Source of the DNA: Candidatus Aquidulcis sp. | Lineage (GTDB): Bacteria > Chloroflexota > Anaerolineae > Anaerolineales > UBA4823 | Direction: 5' to 3' | DNA length: 64,000 bases | NCBI GenBank assembly: GCA_020723385.1 | Contig: DYIZ01000003.1 | Span: 13,009-77,008 of the forward strand | Part shown: positions 35,094 through 42,637 of the stretch, in pieces | How the letters are laid out: the number at the start of each line of letters is the position of its first letter | How positions within the stretch are numbered: the first letter of the stretch is position 1 | The notes under the pieces: model-generated | Seen by the model: only the letters and a program-made list of their open reading frames with translations | The model's database searches: none | What the model was told of the DNA's origin: nothing | Position numbers and translations under genes: made by a program

Positions 35094-35435
35094 CTATTCG
35101 GCATACGCCTGGATTTCGTCAATGCAGCCCAGGGCGACTGCCTCGTCCAAAGTGTCGGTGAACCCTCGCCGCTTGAAATATAACGCCGCATAATTGCGCT
35201 GGATGAGCGTACCGTTGAAAAGGTAATGCCGGATGCGCAAGCGTCCGGGCCGCGCCTCCACCTGGCTCAATCCAAAATCAACCAGCTTGCAGGCCACGAA
35301 CTCTTCTACATCCAGGCAGCCCATCAAATAATCAACATCGCTGGCCTGACCGCTGGCGGCAAGGCGGGTGACTTGCTCCAATGTCAGAGACTGTGTAAAC
35401 GGTTGTAAAAGCGGTTGTGAAAGTTGGGTGGTCAT
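35094..35435 (-). CDS. Small protein of unknown function between aspS and asnS
   Basis: A 113-residue soluble protein. I recognise no family. It has a polar Gln/Thr/Ser N-terminus, then 'DVDYLMGCLDVEEFVACKLV' and an Arg-rich segment 'EARPGRLRIRHYLFNGTLIQ' and 'RNYAALYFKRRGFTDTL'. The Leu/Tyr/Arg pattern suggests an alpha-helical fold, possibly RNA-binding. It lies 67 nt after aspS and 52 nt before asnS on the same strand. This conserved-looking sandwich suggests co-expression with Asp/Asn tRNA charging, though the role is unknown. Codon use matches its neighbours. Confidence 0.75.
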   Translation of the reverse strand: MTTQLSQPLLQPFTQSLTLEQVTRLAASGQASDVDYLMGCLDVEEFVACKLVDFGLSQVEARPGRLRIRHYLFNGTLIQRNYAALYFKRRGFTDTLDEAVALGCIDEIQAYAE

Positions 35436-35502
35436 GGCTTTGTCCTCGTTCAGCCTGACCAGGGATCAGGCTGTGAAGCCAAAGCCAAACCACGATCCCT
35501 GG

Positions 35503-37272
35503 TTAACTCGAAATTTTGATGTGCAAATCCTTGAGCTGTTTCTCTTCCGCCGGGGAGGGCGCGTCGGCCATTACGTCACGCGCCATCTGGTTCTTCGGGA
35601 AGGCAATCACCTCACGAATGTTTGGCTCATCGGCCAGGATCATACAGATGCGGTCAATCCCGGGGGCGATGCCGCCGTGCGGGGGCGTGCCATACTCGAA
35701 AGCCTCCAGCATGTGCCCAAAGCGCTGGCGGGCGGTCTCCGGGTCGAGGCCGATCAGCGCGAACACTTTTTCCTGAAGGGCGCGGTTGTGGATACGGATC
35801 GAGCCGCCGCCAACCTCGTAGTTGTTGAGCACCAGATCGTACTGCTGGCCGCGGGCTTTGCCGGGGTCGGTATCCAGCAATGGGATATCCTCCCGCATCG
35901 GGGAAGTAAACAAATGATGACTGGGGTCCCAGCGCTGCTCCTCCTCGTTCCAATTGACGAAGGGGAAATCAATCACCCAACAAAAGCCAAGCACATTGGG
36001 ATCAATCAGTTTCAATCGTTCAGCCATCAAAACCCGCAGGCGGGCGAGCGACTCGAAGACCACCGCCGGTTTGGCGTCGGCAACAAACAGCAGCAGGTCG
36101 CCAGGTTTGCCTTCCAATCGCTCGATAATCGCCTGTACCCGCTCAGGGGACAGGAATTTAGCAAACGATGAGCGATGCTCGCCGCTCTCGGCCACCGCCA
36201 GGTAGGCCAGGCCCTTGGCGCCGTGCTTTTTTACCTGCTCGGTCAGCTCATCGAGCTGTTTACGGCTATAACCGCCGCATCCGCTGGCGTTGATGCCGCG
36301 CACATGCCCGCCGCTGGTCACCGTATCTTCGAACACCGCAAAGCCGCTGCCCATCGCCAGGTCGGAGATGTTCTTCAACTCCATGCCGTAGCGGATGTCG
36401 GGATTATCTTTGCCGAAGCGTTCCATGGCATCCTTGTAGAAGATGCGTGGCCAGGGAGATGCCAGCAAACGCTTGTGCGGCACGACTTTGGCGACCATCT
36501 CGGTGAACATACCTTCGATCAGGCGCATGATGTCTTCCCGCTCGATGAAGGACATTTCCAAATCGAGCTGGGTGAACTCCGGCTGGCGGTCGCCGCGCTG
36601 GTCTTCGTCGCGGAAACAGCGGGCGATCTGGAAATAGCGTTCCATCCCAGCCACCATCAACAGTTGTTTGAGCTGCTGCGGCGACTGTGGGAGGGCGTAG
36701 AATTCACCCGGATGGACGCGGGAGGGAACGAGATAGTCACGCGCACCCTCGGGAGTGGTCTTGAAGAGAATGGGAGTCTCGATCTCGAGGAAACCGCGCG
36801 CATCGAGGTAATCGCGGATGAACTTGACCACGCGGTGGCGCAGCTCGATGTTGCGGCGCATCCGCTCGTGGCGCAGGTCGAGATAGCGATATTTCAGGCG
36901 GAAATTCTCGTCCACGTCTTCCTCTTTGTGGATGAGGAAGGGCGGGGTCTTCGCCATGTTGAGAATCTTCACCTCGTGGGATTCGACCTCGATCTCGCCG
37001 GTGGGCATATTGGGGTTAGCAAGCCCCTCCGGGCGGGCGCGCACCAACCCGATGATTTGCACGACCCATTCGGGCCGCACAGCATCCATCACCTGGTGGG
37101 CTTCCGGGAATTTCAATGGGTCGGCTACCACCTGCACGAGACCGAACCGGTCGCGCAGGTCAATGAACGTCACGCCGCCGTGATCCCGGCGGCGGTGAAC
37201 CCACCCGGCCAGGGTAACAGTCTGGCCGATGTGGCTGGAACGCAGCTCACCGCAAGTATGTGTTTTGTACAT
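35503..37272 (-). CDS. aspS: Aspartyl-tRNA synthetase, bacterial type
   Basis: A 589-residue class IIb synthetase with the bacterial GAD insertion (about 290-410). OB-fold '[20 protein letters not shown]', motif 2 '[20 protein letters not shown]', motif 3 '[20 protein letters not shown]'. Length is the bacterial standard, not the shorter archaeal form. ATG 37272 is preceded by AGGAGG. An apparent attenuator lies in the leader 14 nt upstream. With asnS present, this enzyme is probably discriminating; the sequence alone does not prove it. Confidence 0.96.
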   Translation of the reverse strand: MYKTHTCGELRSSHIGQTVTLAGWVHRRRDHGGVTFIDLRDRFGLVQVVADPLKFPEAHQVMDAVRPEWVVQIIGLVRARPEGLANPNMPTGEIEVESHEVKILNMAKTPPFLIHKEEDVDENFRLKYRYLDLRHERMRRNIELRHRVVKFIRDYLDARGFLEIETPILFKTTPEGARDYLVPSRVHPGEFYALPQSPQQLKQLLMVAGMERYFQIARCFRDEDQRGDRQPEFTQLDLEMSFIEREDIMRLIEGMFTEMVAKVVPHKRLLASPWPRIFYKDAMERFGKDNPDIRYGMELKNISDLAMGSGFAVFEDTVTSGGHVRGINASGCGGYSRKQLDELTEQVKKHGAKGLAYLAVAESGEHRSSFAKFLSPERVQAIIERLEGKPGDLLLFVADAKPAVVFESLARLRVLMAERLKLIDPNVLGFCWVIDFPFVNWNEEEQRWDPSHHLFTSPMREDIPLLDTDPGKARGQQYDLVLNNYEVGGGSIRIHNRALQEKVFALIGLDPETARQRFGHMLEAFEYGTPPHGGIAPGIDRICMILADEPNIREVIAFPKNQMARDVMADAPSPAEEKQLKDLHIKISS

Positions 37273-37285
37273 TCTGACCTCCTAC

Positions 37286-37365
37286 AAAAAAAACGCCCTC
37301 CGCGGGTTGCGTCGGGCGATTGGATTGACCGGTCTGGAGCTTTAGCAGCCAGGCATGCGCAACCC
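37286..37365 (-). promoter_or_regulatory. Transcription attenuator in aspS leader
   Basis: On the minus strand, the terminator reads CGCCC-GA-CGC-AACCC-GCG-GA-GGGCG followed by T8 (37318 down to 37286). Two GA/GA internal pairs flank a CGC/GCG stem. Upstream in the leader, GGGTTGCG (37365-37358) is exactly complementary to CGCAACCC inside the terminator, giving a mutually exclusive antiterminator. It lies 14 nt before aspS. No canonical T-box sequence is seen; sensing could be by tRNA, ribosome position or protein. Confidence 0.65.
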
Positions 37366-37501
37366 ACCCACCCGAGGGGGGCAATTATTATCATCGTCAT
37401 TATTCAGGGCGGGTAAGGCATACTGGGTTGACATGATTGGGCTTCTTTCGAGTGCCAGCATTATACACGAGCAAGAGTAAAGTGAGAAGGATTGAAACAA
37501 A

Positions 37502-37533
37502 AAAGGCTGTGCTTATATTGCAGCACAGCCTTT
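37502..37533 (-). terminator. Terminator of the four-helix membrane protein gene
   Basis: AAAGGCTGTGC / GCACAGCCTTT, 11-bp stem with a 10-nt loop. On the minus strand it is followed by T-rich sequence (TTTTTTG). It is 28 nt after the gene's stop. Confidence 0.8.
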
Positions 37534-37560
37534 GGCGGCTTTTCCAGGGGAGAAAAGGGA

Positions 37561-38301
37561 CTAACGACGTACTTGATTTGTGGAACTGTTCTCGGGCGCG
37601 CTCATCCCGACCGGGTGATAGGTTGGCTCAGAGCGGACAAAATTCTGCTCCGGCTGGTAGCTGGTTTTGGGCGCTGGGCGGTAGGGCGCCGCCGCAATCG
37701 GGTTGACCGGCGTCGGGCGGGTCAATGAGGTCGCAGGGCGCGTTCCCAGAGTCCGAATGGGTGATTGAGCTTGACGGGAGGGACGAGTGGAAGCATCCGA
37801 GAACAGCCGGTCCCCTGCTACCGAGAACGTGCCGATGATGAGAATACGGATCAACCACACCATTACCGCCACGAAAATGGGAACAACCTTGACCAGAGTC
37901 TGGTGCTGGATGACTGCGTTTCCCAGCGTGTCATGGTTGAGCAAGGCAATGGAGACGCCCCACCAGGTCAGCATGGCATTCATCGTGGCCGCCAGCAGCC
38001 AGGCCCCAAAGAGATACCACACCTCGGCGGGTTCATCGGCCCCTTGCTGCGGGGTGAACAACCGGGCAATGCCGGCGAAGTCAATCCCGCAGAAGGCAAT
38101 CGCCAGAATCGTCGCCCAGCGGACACCGGCAAAACGCAGGTCGCCGAGCAAATCCGAGAGAGCAAAATCGGTGGTGCTGTAATTGAACAGCTCGAAAGCC
38201 AGCAGGGCTGTAATAATCAACAGCCCAAAGAGCAGCCCACGGCGGATTGGGAAACGCCGCAGGATGTCGGCGAAGTTGAGACCTCGGTAATTGGGGTTCA
38301 C
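37561..38301 (-). CDS. Four-helix membrane protein with proline-rich tail
   Basis: A 246-residue integral membrane protein of unknown function. TM helices at about 21-41, 57-80, 92-115 and 136-160, then a Pro/Arg/Ser-rich cytoplasmic tail (170-246) with repeated 'RPxTPVxP' type elements. A GTG start at 38301 is chosen because AGGAGG lies six to seven bases upstream; the longer frame is unlikely. It has its own near-consensus promoter carrying a palindrome. No enzymatic motif is visible. The tail could bind SH3-like or other partners. The gene is monocistronic, ending in a clear terminator. Confidence 0.8.
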   Translation of the reverse strand: MNPNYRGLNFADILRRFPIRRGLLFGLLIITALLAFELFNYSTTDFALSDLLGDLRFAGVRWATILAIAFCGIDFAGIARLFTPQQGADEPAEVWYLFGAWLLAATMNAMLTWWGVSIALLNHDTLGNAVIQHQTLVKVVPIFVAVMVWLIRILIIGTFSVAGDRLFSDASTRPSRQAQSPIRTLGTRPATSLTRPTPVNPIAAAPYRPAPKTSYQPEQNFVRSEPTYHPVGMSAPENSSTNQVRR

Positions 38302-38361
38302 GGAACACCTCCTGAATTGGGTCTGTTCTAATAAATACGCCAAATTTCATGTTACAGGTAT

Positions 38362-38390
38362 AATATAGAACAATTGTTCCAATTTGTCAA
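38362..38390 (-). promoter_or_regulatory. Near-consensus sigma-70 promoter
   Basis: On the minus strand, TTGACA (38390-38385), exactly 17 bp spacer, then TATATT (38367-38362), about 60 nt before the GTG start. It is among the best promoter matches in the window. Confidence 0.75.
38368..38379. promoter_or_regulatory. GAAC-N4-GTTC palindrome inside promoter spacer
   Basis: Perfect 12-bp palindrome GAACAATTGTTC sitting between -35 and -10. GAAC-N4-GTTC is the core of the Gram-positive-type LexA (DinR) box, so SOS control is one reading. The flanks fit only loosely, so another repressor is equally possible. Confidence 0.5.
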
Positions 38391-38415
38391 GAGGCAATTC
38401 CTTTTTTGAGGAAGG

Positions 38416-38474
38416 CCGGAGATTAGACAATCGGGCGTGCAGAGCACGCCCGATTGTCTAATCTCCGGTTTTTT
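38416..38474 (+). terminator. Long-stem terminator with T6 on plus strand
   Basis: A perfect 25-bp stem with an AGA triloop followed by TTTTTT on the plus strand. The nearest genes on both sides point left, so the T tract faces a direction with no known gene. On the minus strand it follows pdhC but lacks a T tract. Confidence 0.7.
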
Positions 38475-38511
38475 CGTAGACTGCTCAGCAGCCATTCAAA
38501 CCAGAAAGAGA

Positions 38512-39186
38512 TTAAACCAGTATCTTCAGCGGACTTTCAATATACCCCGCCAGCGCCTGCATGAACCGCGCCGCTTCCACACCATCACTTACCCGGTGAT
38601 CCACCGAGATGGTGAGCTTCATCCGCCAGCCGGGGACGACCGCCCCCTCTTTCACCACCGGGATCTCCCGCCCCGATCCGACGGCCAAAATCGCCGCCTC
38701 GGGCGGGTTGATGATGGCGATGAAATGCTCCACATCATACATTCCCAGGTTGCTGATCGAAAACGTCGAGCCTTCGATATCGTCCGGGCGTACCTTGCCC
38801 TCGCGGGCACGCGCCACCATCACTTTCAATTCGCCGGAAATCTGGCGCAGCGGCTTGTGGTCTGTGTCGCGGCTCACCACGGTGAGCAGCCCGCCTTCCA
38901 CCGCCACGGCTACGCCAACGTTGACCTGCTCGTGCTGGACGATCTGATCTCCTTGCAGCGACGCGTTGAGATTGGGGAACTGCCGCAGCGTCAACGCCGC
39001 GGCTTTGACGATGAAATCGTTGACCGACAGCTTTTCTTCTTCCGGCAACAGCGCGTTGATCTGCTTCCGCAGATTGAGCAGCGCCGCCACATCGTACTCG
39101 TGAGTCACGTAGAAATGCGGCACTGTCTGTTTCGACTCGACCATCCGCCGCCCAATCGCCGCTCGCAGGCGATTCAGGGGAATAGG
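38512..39186 (-). CDS. pdhC: Dihydrolipoamide acyltransferase E2, catalytic part (after frameshift)
   Basis: About 225 residues forming the 2-oxoacid dehydrogenase acyltransferase domain. Translating upstream of the first ATG (39144) in the same frame gives 'PIPLNRLRAAIGRR', the canonical E2 entry motif. So this is not a separate gene but the continuation of the E2 chain, out of frame by one base relative to the lipoyl part. The active-site 'SVDHRVSDGVEAARFM' near the C-terminus is intact (His and Asp), as is 'GMYDVEHFIAIINPPEAAIL'. It transfers the acyl group from lipoate to CoA. One extra C in the run at 39185-39189 would restore one reading frame. Confidence 0.88.
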   Translation of the reverse strand, partial: PIPLNRLRAAIGRRMVESKQTVPHFYVTHEYDVAALLNLRKQINALLPEEEKLSVNDFIVKAAALTLRQFPNLNASLQGDQIVQHEQVNVGVAVAVEGGLLTVVSRDTDHKPLRQISGELKVMVARAREGKVRPDDIEGSTFSISNLGMYDVEHFIAIINPPEAAILAVGSGREIPVVKEGAVVPGWRMKLTISVDHRVSDGVEAARFMQALAGYIESPLKILV

Positions 39187-39791
39187 GGGATAGGGGATGG
39201 ATGACCAATGACCGACGATGGTTGTTCGCCGACCGCCAACCGCTGATCGCTGACCGCTGATTGCTGACTGCTGATCGCTGAAAGCTGACCGCTCGCTTTT
39301 TCCACATCCCGCTTGACGATTCGTCCCCCGGGGCCGGTGCCGGTCACCGATTGCAAGGGAATCCCCTTCTCGGAGGCGATTTTCCGGGCGAGGGGTGAAG
39401 AGCGAGGGGCGAGGAGCGAGGGCTGAGGGGCGAGAGGCGAGGGGGGTAGGCCGAGGGGCGAGGCTTTCTGGGGAGATCCTTTTTCCCCTCTCCCCTTCTC
39501 CCCTGTCCCTTCATCCCCTTTCCCCTGTTCGCCTATCTTTTCCAGCTTCTCACCCGGCTGAGCCACAATCGCGATTGGCGTATTCACCGGCACCACGCTC
39601 CCCTGCGGGACGAGATGCCGCGCCACAATCCCCTCGAACGAGGATTCGACTTCCACCGTGGCTTTGTCGGTCTCGATTTCCGCCAGCACTGCGCCCTTCG
39701 TCACCGGCTGGCCTTCGCCGATCACCCAGCGCACCAGCGTGCCCTCGGCCATATCGAAACCCAGTTTGGGCATGATAACGGTCTCGGCCAT
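39174..39791 (-). CDS. pdhC: Dihydrolipoamide acyltransferase E2, lipoyl and subunit-binding part (before frameshift)
   Basis: About 205 residues: lipoyl domain 1-77 with lipoyl-Lys in 'IETDKATVEVES', a long low-complexity linker, and a peripheral subunit-binding domain ('ARKIASEKGIPLQSVTGTGP', 'GGRIVKRDVEKA'). A second low-complexity linker reads into a TGA at 39174-39176. It overlaps pdhB in TGATG (ATG 39791, AGGAGG upstream). Both linkers are encoded by spacer-type repeats (GAGGGGCGAGG-like, GCTGATCGCTGAC-like and GGATAGGGG-like). The stop is premature relative to the catalytic domain; see the companion entry. Together the two halves make a normal-length E2. Confidence 0.88.
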   Translation of the reverse strand: MAETVIMPKLGFDMAEGTLVRWVIGEGQPVTKGAVLAEIETDKATVEVESSFEGIVARHLVPQGSVVPVNTPIAIVAQPGEKLEKIGEQGKGDEGTGEKGRGEKGSPQKASPLGLPPSPLAPQPSLLAPRSSPLARKIASEKGIPLQSVTGTGPGGRIVKRDVEKASGQLSAISSQQSAVSDQRLAVGEQPSSVIGHPSPIPLFP

Positions 39792-40762
39792 CACAGCACC
39801 TCCTTGACCGCCTTGATCACATCCTCCACCTGCGGCAAAGCCATCTGCTCGAGCGTGCGATTGTACGGCAGCGGGACTTCCTTCTGCGCTACACGCTGGA
39901 TTGGGGCGTCGAGGTAGTCAAAACAATCTTCGTAAATACGCGCCGCCACTTCAGCGCCGACCCCGAAGGATTTCCAGCCTTCTTCAACGATCACGGCGCG
40001 GTTGGTTTTCTTGAACGATTCGTACACCGGCCCCATGTCGAGCGGTCTCAGGGAGCGCAGATCAACGATCTCGGCTTCCACCCCCTCCTGGGCCAGTTGG
40101 TCAGCGGCTTTCATCGAGAGTTCCAGACCCTTGGAATAGGCGACGATGGTCACATCCTTGCCGGGGCGCTGAATCTTCGACTGCCCGATGGGGATGGTGT
40201 ACTCGCCCTCCGGGACTTCGCCGCGCACCTGGTACATCGTAGCGTGCTCGATGAACAGCACCGGGTCATCCGAGCGAATCGCCGACTTGAGCAGCCCCTT
40301 GGCATCCTCCGGCGTGCCAGGAGCGACAACTTTCAAACCTGGAAAATGAGCAAAAATAGCATCGGGCGTTTGTGAATGGGTCGCGCCGAGCTGGCGTCCG
40401 CCGCCTCCCACGGTACGAATGACCAGCGGCAGCACGAACTGCCCGGCAAACATATAATGCAGCTTGGCAGCTTCGTTGACGATGTGATCCATCGCTGAAA
40501 AAGCGAAGTTGATCGTCATCAGCTCCGCCACCGGGCGCAGCCCCGTCATCGCCGCGCCAATCGCCGCGCCGATGATAGCCGCCTCAGCAATGGGGGTGTC
40601 GCGCACCCGCTCCGCGCCGAAATGATCGTAAAAACCTTTGGTCACGGCGTACGTCCCGCCCCACACGCCGACCTCCTCCCCTAAAACGAACACCTTAGGG
40701 TCGCGTTCCATTTCCTCCCAGAGCGCCTGGGAAATTGCTTCGCGCATAGTGATTTTTGGCAT
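39791..40762 (-). CDS. pdhB: Pyruvate dehydrogenase E1 beta subunit
   Basis: A 323-residue transketolase-like E1 beta that pairs with E1 alpha to decarboxylate pyruvate on thiamine diphosphate and reductively acylate the E2 lipoate. Clear family landmarks: 'MREAISQALWEEMERDP' N-terminus, 'LGEEVGVWGGTYAVTKG', 'DTPIAEAAIIGAAIGAAMTG', 'RTVGGGGRQLGATHSQ', 'VDLRSLRPLDMGPV', and the C-terminal 'QRVAQKEVPLPYN'. Length is standard. The stop codon TGA overlaps the E2 start ATG, so translation is coupled. It lies 64 nt downstream of pdhA across a repeat-derived hairpin. Confidence 0.95.
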   Translation of the reverse strand: MPKITMREAISQALWEEMERDPKVFVLGEEVGVWGGTYAVTKGFYDHFGAERVRDTPIAEAAIIGAAIGAAMTGLRPVAELMTINFAFSAMDHIVNEAAKLHYMFAGQFVLPLVIRTVGGGGRQLGATHSQTPDAIFAHFPGLKVVAPGTPEDAKGLLKSAIRSDDPVLFIEHATMYQVRGEVPEGEYTIPIGQSKIQRPGKDVTIVAYSKGLELSMKAADQLAQEGVEAEIVDLRSLRPLDMGPVYESFKKTNRAVIVEEGWKSFGVGAEVAARIYEDCFDYLDAPIQRVAQKEVPLPYNRTLEQMALPQVEDVIKAVKEVL

Positions 40763-40785
40763 AGGTTCCCTCGTGAAAGTACACC

Positions 40786-40831
40786 AGTAGACAAGTAAAC
40801 AGGTAGACAGGTACGTGTTTACTTGTCTACT
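40786..40831. repeat. Inverted repeat spanning the pdhA stop codon
   Basis: Perfect 16-bp arms AGTAGACAAGTAAACA (40786-40801) and TGTTTACTTGTCTACT (40816-40831) with a 14-nt loop. The right arm covers the pdhA stop and last codons. It sits in the pdhA-pdhB gap and might temper relative subunit expression. Confidence 0.7.
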
Positions 40832-41810
40832 TGTTTACTTGGATACTTGTTCCCTTCTCCACATACACATTCTCGAATAACGCCTCCGGCCCTGGCTCCG
40901 GGCTGCTCTCAGCAAACGCGACCGCAGCCTGTACCTCATCGGCCACTTTCGCTTCGAGGGCATCCAGCTCCGCCTCTAAGGCGATAGTATTGCTGGTCAG
41001 ATAGTGATGGTAGATGCCGATCGGATCGGTCTCCTGCCACTTCTTGACCTCCTCGGCTTTGCGATAGCGTTCCGGGTCGCCCATCGAGTGCCCGCGGTAG
41101 CGGTAAGTGGTGATTTCCAGGAAAAAGGGGCCTTTACCGCTGCGGCAATAGTCGAGCGCTTTTGCAGCCGCATCCCGCACCTCGAGCACATTCATCCCTT
41201 CTACACGTTCGTTGGGGATACCGTAACCCTCGGCCTTCTGGCGAATCTCCGAGACGGCAGACGCCCGCTCGACCGCGGTGCCCATGCCATACAGGTTGTT
41301 CTCGCACACCCACAGCACCGGCAGATCCCAAACTTTGGAGAGATTCACTGCCTCGTGGAAATAGCCAATATTGGTCGCCCCGTCGCCGAACATGCAGATG
41401 GTGACTCCATCCTTGCCGGCGTATTTATCACCCAGGGCCAACCCCGAAGCCAGCGGGAGATGCGCCCCAACGATGGCGTGCCCGCCCCAGAAATTCTTGC
41501 TCACGTCGGCCATGTGCATCGAGCCGCCCTTGCCTTGCGAGCATCCGGTGGCTTTGCCCAATAACTCGGCGATCACGATGTTGGCCGGGATGCCACAGTT
41601 GATAGCCACGCCGTGATCCCGGTAAGCGGTGATGACGCGATCCTGCGGCAGCCGCGCCGAGATCAGCCCGGTGCTAACCGCCTCCTGGCCGATGTAAAGG
41701 TGCAAAAAACCGCCGATTTTGCCCTGTTGATACAGTTCGGCGGCGCGCTCCTCCACCCGGCGAATTAAAACCATTTGATAGAACAGATCGAGATATTGTT
41801 CCTTGTCCAT
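40827..41810 (-). CDS. pdhA: Pyruvate dehydrogenase E1 alpha subunit
   Basis: A 327-residue thiamine-diphosphate-dependent E1 alpha. The TPP motif is intact: 'MFGDGATNIGYFHEAVNLSK' to 'WVCENN'. The phosphorylation-loop region 'TYRYRGHSMGDPERYRKAEE' is typical of pyruvate, not branched-chain, dehydrogenases. ATG 41810 has AGGAGG upstream; the longer frame is rejected. First gene of pdhA-pdhB-pdhC. No E3 (lpdA) is present in the window. The last residues ('SIQVNK') are encoded by the inverted repeat, so the true C-terminus seems to have been replaced by repeat-derived codons. Acetoin dehydrogenase alpha is a less likely reading. Confidence 0.93.
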   Translation of the reverse strand: MDKEQYLDLFYQMVLIRRVEERAAELYQQGKIGGFLHLYIGQEAVSTGLISARLPQDRVITAYRDHGVAINCGIPANIVIAELLGKATGCSQGKGGSMHMADVSKNFWGGHAIVGAHLPLASGLALGDKYAGKDGVTICMFGDGATNIGYFHEAVNLSKVWDLPVLWVCENNLYGMGTAVERASAVSEIRQKAEGYGIPNERVEGMNVLEVRDAAAKALDYCRSGKGPFFLEITTYRYRGHSMGDPERYRKAEEVKKWQETDPIGIYHHYLTSNTIALEAELDALEAKVADEVQAAVAFAESSPEPGPEALFENVYVEKGTSIQVNK

Positions 41811-41894
41811 AACGCGGCCTCCTGCCGCACATAAGTGATGTAATCCCAGTGATGACACAAATTATATCAGATTGCACAAACTTACTCCGAATTC

Positions 41895-42512
41895 TTATAT
41901 TATTATAACCAACAAGATGCGCAGTCCCAGCCCGATGATGATCAGATTCCCGGTCACGCTGAGGAGGATGCTCACCCGCGGGGAAAGATTTCTCCCGGCG
42001 AAAGCGCCGAACCCGGCCAAAAGGGTCTGCCATGACAACGAAGCTGCCCCCGCCCCGATGGTAAACGCTGCCCGGTCCGCGAAAGTGGACAACCCGCTCC
42101 CGCTTCCGCCCAAGATCAGTGAAGCAAAATAAGCCACAGTCAGCGGGTTGAGCAGCGTCAGACCAAGAAATTGAGTGTAGACCGCCCAATACCCTCGCGG
42201 GGCTGCCGCGGCAGGCTCGGCTTTGGCAGGCGTTTTGCGAATCCGCCAGAGTCCATATACGCCCAGGCAGAGCAACACTACACCGCTGACTACGCGCATA
42301 ACATTTGCAGAAGCTGACAGCCACGGAGTCAACGCCTGGCCCGCCAGCGCAGCCAGGATTGCATAGAAAAGGTCTGCGCTGGCTGCGCCTGCTCCAGCCC
42401 AAAAGCCGGCCTTAAACCCGGTGCGTAAGGCCACATCAATGATCAAAATTGCGATCGCGCCAACTGGAATGGCGATCCCATAACCCGCCAGAAGACCTTC
42501 GACAAATGCCAT
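41895..42512 (-). CDS. LysE/RhtB-family amino acid exporter
   Basis: A 205-residue membrane protein with about six TM helices. Signature segments: N-terminal 'GLLAGYGIAIPVGAIAILII', then 'ALRTGFKAGFWAGAGAASAD', and 'FLGLTLLNPLTVAYFASLIL' (the conserved Asn-Pro). LysE-type exporters expel amino acids such as Lys, Arg, Thr or homoserine, driven by the proton gradient. Substrate is not readable. It ends 85 nt before the pdhA start and is divergent from an ABC transporter. Length is typical for the family. Given the two threonine-synthase-like enzymes nearby on the map, a threonine exporter is possible but unsupported. Confidence 0.9.
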   Translation of the reverse strand: MAFVEGLLAGYGIAIPVGAIAILIIDVALRTGFKAGFWAGAGAASADLFYAILAALAGQALTPWLSASANVMRVVSGVVLLCLGVYGLWRIRKTPAKAEPAAAAPRGYWAVYTQFLGLTLLNPLTVAYFASLILGGSGSGLSTFADRAAFTIGAGAASLSWQTLLAGFGAFAGRNLSPRVSILLSVTGNLIIIGLGLRILLVIII

Positions 42513-42637
42513 ACCAGTGATTATGCCATAAAATTTGCCCTACTCCCCAAAGATTTGACGAATCACAGGTTGAGGATAAAATTGACAGGGCAATAACAAA
42601 CTGACCCAAACATGATGCGTCCAGGAGGTTTTCCGCG

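Noticed and set aside
37170-37400. Possible leader peptide in front of aspS
   Set aside because: The frame runs through the terminator and into aspS with no run of Asp codons, so classic ribosome-coupled attenuation by Asp is not supported.
37286-37400. T-box riboswitch
   Set aside because: I could not find the conserved T-box bulge sequence or a specifier loop with an Asp codon in the right place; only a terminator/antiterminator pair is supported.
38437-40375. Long plus-strand reading frames opposite the pdh genes
   Set aside because: They are shadows of the minus-strand pdhC and pdhB genes, which carry clear family motifs.
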